Of a DNA stretch of 64,000 nucleotides, positions 61,878 to 64,000 are shown piece after piece (the stretch's first letter is position 1; each line of letters opens with the position of its first letter). Both the position numbers and the translations under genes were made by a program. Origin of the DNA: Actinoplanes oblitus. GTDB taxonomy: Bacteria; Actinomycetota; Actinomycetes; Mycobacteriales; Micromonosporaceae. The stretch lies in the NCBI RefSeq assembly GCF_030252345.1, contig NZ_CP126980.1, forward strand, positions 4,417,501 through 4,481,500, given 5' to 3'. The notes beneath the pieces are model-generated. The model saw only the letters and a program-made list of their open reading frames with translations, did no database searches and had not been told where the DNA came from.

Positions 61878-62780
61878 GTTTTCCTCCGATTTCGATGAGT
61901 CGGAGAAAGCGTATATAGCAATCTGGCGGGGGTGGGTCGATTCGGGCGAGGTCCGGGTCCTGCAGTGCTGTAGGCCGCTCCTGGCTCTCCCGCGCGGTCG
62001 GGCAACTCGGCACGCACGCCGCGGCGCCGCCGTATCCACCACCAGCGCCGCACGGGCATGTGTACGCCGCAGCTACCGCCACTGCCGGGCCCGGCACGCC
62101 TCCGAACAGAAACCCGGAGCCTTGCTCGCGCCCTTCGGCAGCACGCCATCACAGCCGCTAAACCGACCCGGCCCCGGCTTGGGCTTGCGCGCCGAGCCCT
62201 TCGCCACCGGAAGCAGACGCCCGCCGCTCATTCCACCAAGGGTAGAACCGCGCACCGAGCACCCCGTCAACACCACGAGCAGCCATTTCAAGCCAAAGAT
62301 GCTGGTCAAAGCATGATCAAAGTGCAGGAACAGGCTCAAGCCGGGGCCGCCTTGTGCGGTCATCTGACCCTTGCGAGGTCTTCCGGCAGACCGTGCGCCC
62401 GCGGGTCGAGTTCGGGTTCTCTGGCGCGGCTCCTCCGGTCGCACGCCCCCGTCGATGACTCGGCGCATGTCGCTTACCTACCGCGGGCTCTGCGTCTGGC
62501 CGCCGCGGACGACGAGGCGCGGTATCTGGCCGGCCGGATCGCCGCCGGTGTACGTCTCGCTGCTGGCGATCAGCGCGAGCCCCGCGATCAGCGGGGACAA
62601 CCCGTACGCGGTTGCGGAATTCCTCAGGGAGACGCGGCTGCTTCGCCCTGGTGAGGGCTGTGTCGCCGGTCCCAGGGGCCATCATCGCGGCGAACTCACG
62701 GGCGAGCTGATGGAGGGCGTAGTTCCGGGCCGTCGGCATCACGTGGGCGGCGTGACGCCCGTCACCGCGGTCGCTGTTGA
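61878..62780. other. Sparse region with degenerate small ORFs
   Basis: No confident gene over about 900 bp. Plus- and minus-strand open frames are Arg/Pro-rich and lack ribosome sites. The only protein-like piece is the Cys-containing ORF at 62073-62231. The CsoR-type operator begins at 62781. Confidence 0.4.
62073..62231 (-). CDS. Small Cys-containing protein, zinc-finger-like remnant
   Basis: 52 residues ending GVLPKGASKAPGFCSEACRA plus RQWR, which resembles the C-terminal half of small actinomycete zinc-finger proteins (CxxC...FCSxACRxRAYR). The first pair is incomplete (GCDG), so the finger may be broken. No clear ribosome site. Low confidence. Confidence 0.3.
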   Translation of the reverse strand: MSGGRLLPVAKGSARKPKPGPGRFSGCDGVLPKGASKAPGFCSEACRARQWR

Positions 62781-62795
62781 TACCCCTAGGGGGTA
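62781..62795. promoter_or_regulatory. CsoR-type copper operator
   Basis: TACCCC-TAG-GGGGTA is a perfect inverted repeat of the form bound by copper-sensing CsoR in actinomycetes. It lies 64 bp before the copZ start. No csoR gene is in the window. Confidence 0.78.
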
Positions 62796-62858
62796 TAGGT
62801 ATGGTGATGTTCGACGGGCGGTGCTGCGCCGCCCCGTCACGAGACAAAGGAGATCGCC

Positions 62859-63065
62859 ATGGCCACCGAGACGTACACCGTGACCGGTATGACCTGCTCG
62901 CACTGCGTCAACTCGGTGAGCGCCGAGATCGGGCGGCTGCCCGGCGTGACCGCCGTTCAGGTCGAGCTGGCCTCCGGCGCGGTCACCGTCACCAGCAACG
63001 AACCCCTCGACGAGGCCGCCGTCGCCGCGGCCGTCGACGAGGCCGGCTACGAACTCGCGAGGTAG
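62859..63065 (+). CDS. copZ: Copper chaperone CopZ (HMA domain)
   Basis: 68 residues, a single heavy-metal-associated domain. The metal loop is GMTCSHC with both Cys; the fold continues AEIGRLPGVTAVQVELASGA to AVDEAGYELAR. It carries Cu(I) to a P-type ATPase, which is expected downstream. AAAGGAG precedes ATG at 62859, and the CsoR-type site lies upstream, so it is copper-induced. The next gene starts 3 bp after the stop. Confidence 0.92.
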   Translation: MATETYTVTGMTCSHCVNSVSAEIGRLPGVTAVQVELASGAVTVTSNEPLDEAAVAAAVDEAGYELAR

Positions 63066-63068
63066 GTC

Positions 63069-64000
63069 ATGAACACCGCTGTGAAACTCGGCGGCTTCGG
63101 GATCGGGCTGGCGGCCGTGTTCACGGCCGCCCTCGGCCTCGGCCGCACCACCGGCCACGCCCCGGCGGCCACCCCGCCGGCGGCCCACGGCCACGACGCC
63201 ACGACAGCGGCCGAGTCCGTCGCCACGCTGCCCGCCGGGCTACAGGTCAGCCAGGACGGCTACCGGCTCACCCCGCTCACCGGCGCGCTGTCCACCGGCG
63301 CGCCGCGGGAGTTCCGGTTCCAGATCACCGGGCCCGACAACAGGCCGGTCACGTCCTACACGACCAGCCACGACAAGGACCTGCACCTGATCGTGGTGCG
63401 CCGCGACCTGGCCGGCTTCCAGCACGTGCACCCCCGGCTGGCCGCCGACGGCACCTGGTCGATCCCGCTCGCGGTGCCCGCCGCGGGGCAATATCGGGTG
63501 TTCGCCGACTTCCGGCCCGCCGGCCACGACGGTCTCACCCTCGGCGCCGACGTGCCCGCCCCGGGCGACTACCGGCCCACCCCGCTCCCGGCGGCCGCCC
63601 GCACGGCCACTGTCGACGGCTACACCGTCACCCTCGCCGGCGACCTCACTCCGGGCGCCGCGTCGCGGCTGACCCTGTCGGTCAGCAAGGCCGGCCGGCC
63701 GGTCACCGACCTGCAGCCGTACCTCGGCGCGTACGGTCATCTGGTCGCGCTGCGCGACGGTGACCTGGCCTACCTGCATGTGCATCCGGATGGGGAGCCC
63801 GGCGACGGCCGCACCCCGGCCGGACCGGAGGTCGCCTTCCACGCCGAGGTCCCGTCGGCCGGTGCCTACCGGCTCTACCTGGACTTCCAGCATGGTGGCA
63901 AAGTCCGCACCGCCGAGTTCACCGCGGTTGCCGGCCCGCCGATCAACACGCCGCCACCGGTGGCGGCAGCCACGCCGAGCCCGTCCGGGCACGGCGCCGA
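63069..64000 (+). CDS. Exported His-rich protein of the copper operon (3' end outside window)
   Basis: 310 residues visible, no stop yet. An N-terminal hydrophobic helix (about 8-25) exports or anchors it, followed by an Ala/His/Pro segment (GHAPAATPPAAHGHDATT). Two similar exported units follow: the first with DLHLIVVRRDLAGFQHVHP and the second with GHLVALRDGDLAYLHVHPDG. The repeated HxxxxxxxHVHP pattern could bind copper. It starts 3 bp after copZ (ATG at 63069). Such proteins are found between copZ and copA in actinomycetes. Its exact role is not known. Confidence 0.82.
   Translation, partial: MNTAVKLGGFGIGLAAVFTAALGLGRTTGHAPAATPPAAHGHDATTAAESVATLPAGLQVSQDGYRLTPLTGALSTGAPREFRFQITGPDNRPVTSYTTSHDKDLHLIVVRRDLAGFQHVHPRLAADGTWSIPLAVPAAGQYRVFADFRPAGHDGLTLGADVPAPGDYRPTPLPAAARTATVDGYTVTLAGDLTPGAASRLTLSVSKAGRPVTDLQPYLGAYGHLVALRDGDLAYLHVHPDGEPGDGRTPAGPEVAFHAEVPSAGAYRLYLDFQHGGKVRTAEFTAVAGPPINTPPPVAAATPSPSGHGA

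Noticed and set aside
62371..62883. A 170-codon plus-strand frame before copZ
   Set aside because: It runs over the CsoR-type operator and the copZ promoter and has no recognisable domain; CsoR itself would carry a Cys-His-Cys set that is absent.

Overview
The window is GC-rich chromosomal DNA from an actinomycete. Third-position GC bias is strong, many starts are GTG with GGAGG-type ribosome sites, and the gene families (secreted modular glycosidases with CBM2/CBM13, PaaX, TIGR03086, DUF4360, CBU_0592) recur in Micromonosporaceae such as Actinoplanes. That assignment is inferred from gene content; no rRNA, tRNA or CRISPR array was seen to confirm it.

Layout. 1-6561: a plant-polymer locus, with a GH10 xylanase fused to a cutinase/PETase-like esterase and a CBM13 lectin, a CBM2-bearing alpha/beta-hydrolase translationally coupled to a Tat-exported GH93-like propeller enzyme, and a divergent PaaX regulator. 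6562-9500: IS110 debris, an LLM-class monooxygenase, a methyltransferase and an epoxide-hydrolase relic. 9502-20678: small secreted, metabolic and regulatory units, including a LysR/cyclase pair, a beta-propeller protein operon, a MarR/membrane-protein pair with a clear operator, and a P450-ferredoxin operon next to a TetR gene. 20973-25710: accessory stretch of orphan or immunity-like proteins (unknown, SnoaL-like, MarR, truncated DUF1990, DUF4304, HEAT). 25969-32469: two c-di-GMP proteins that share an N-terminal membrane domain, with DUF805, Crp/Fnr and quinone-reductase genes between them. 32562-36708: DHFR-like protein, oxidoreductase with a divergent TetR and tandem operators, PepSY membrane protein. 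36962-40864: a DeoR-controlled amino-sugar or tagatose-type pathway (PfkB kinase, class II aldolase, SIS isomerase/deaminase). 40967-46012: membrane protein, hydrolase relic, divergent DUF4360 pair, and a decayed biosynthetic patch (an IS30 relic fused in frame to the last residues of an NRPS adenylation domain, and a frameshifted phytanoyl-CoA dioxygenase). 46127-58180: two ABC systems, each with a tiny single-helix protein at one end, plus USP, TetR, MFS/MarR, IolC, YciI and an OYE/TetR pair with three repeated operators. 58400-62800: transposase debris, a lipoprotein, an HflX-N orphan and a small lectin in sparse DNA. 62781-64000: a CsoR-type operator, CopZ, and a His-rich exported protein that runs off the end.

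How it works together. Most of the window is regulator-target pairs facing each other across short promoters with visible inverted repeats, so the operators can be read directly. Mobile-element remnants (IS110, IS30, a third transposase type at 58400, a possible integrase piece) are all broken and mark the borders of decayed genes. No single cluster qualifies as an obviously new defence or biosynthetic system. The most unusual object is the trimodular xylanase-polyesterase-lectin at the left edge.
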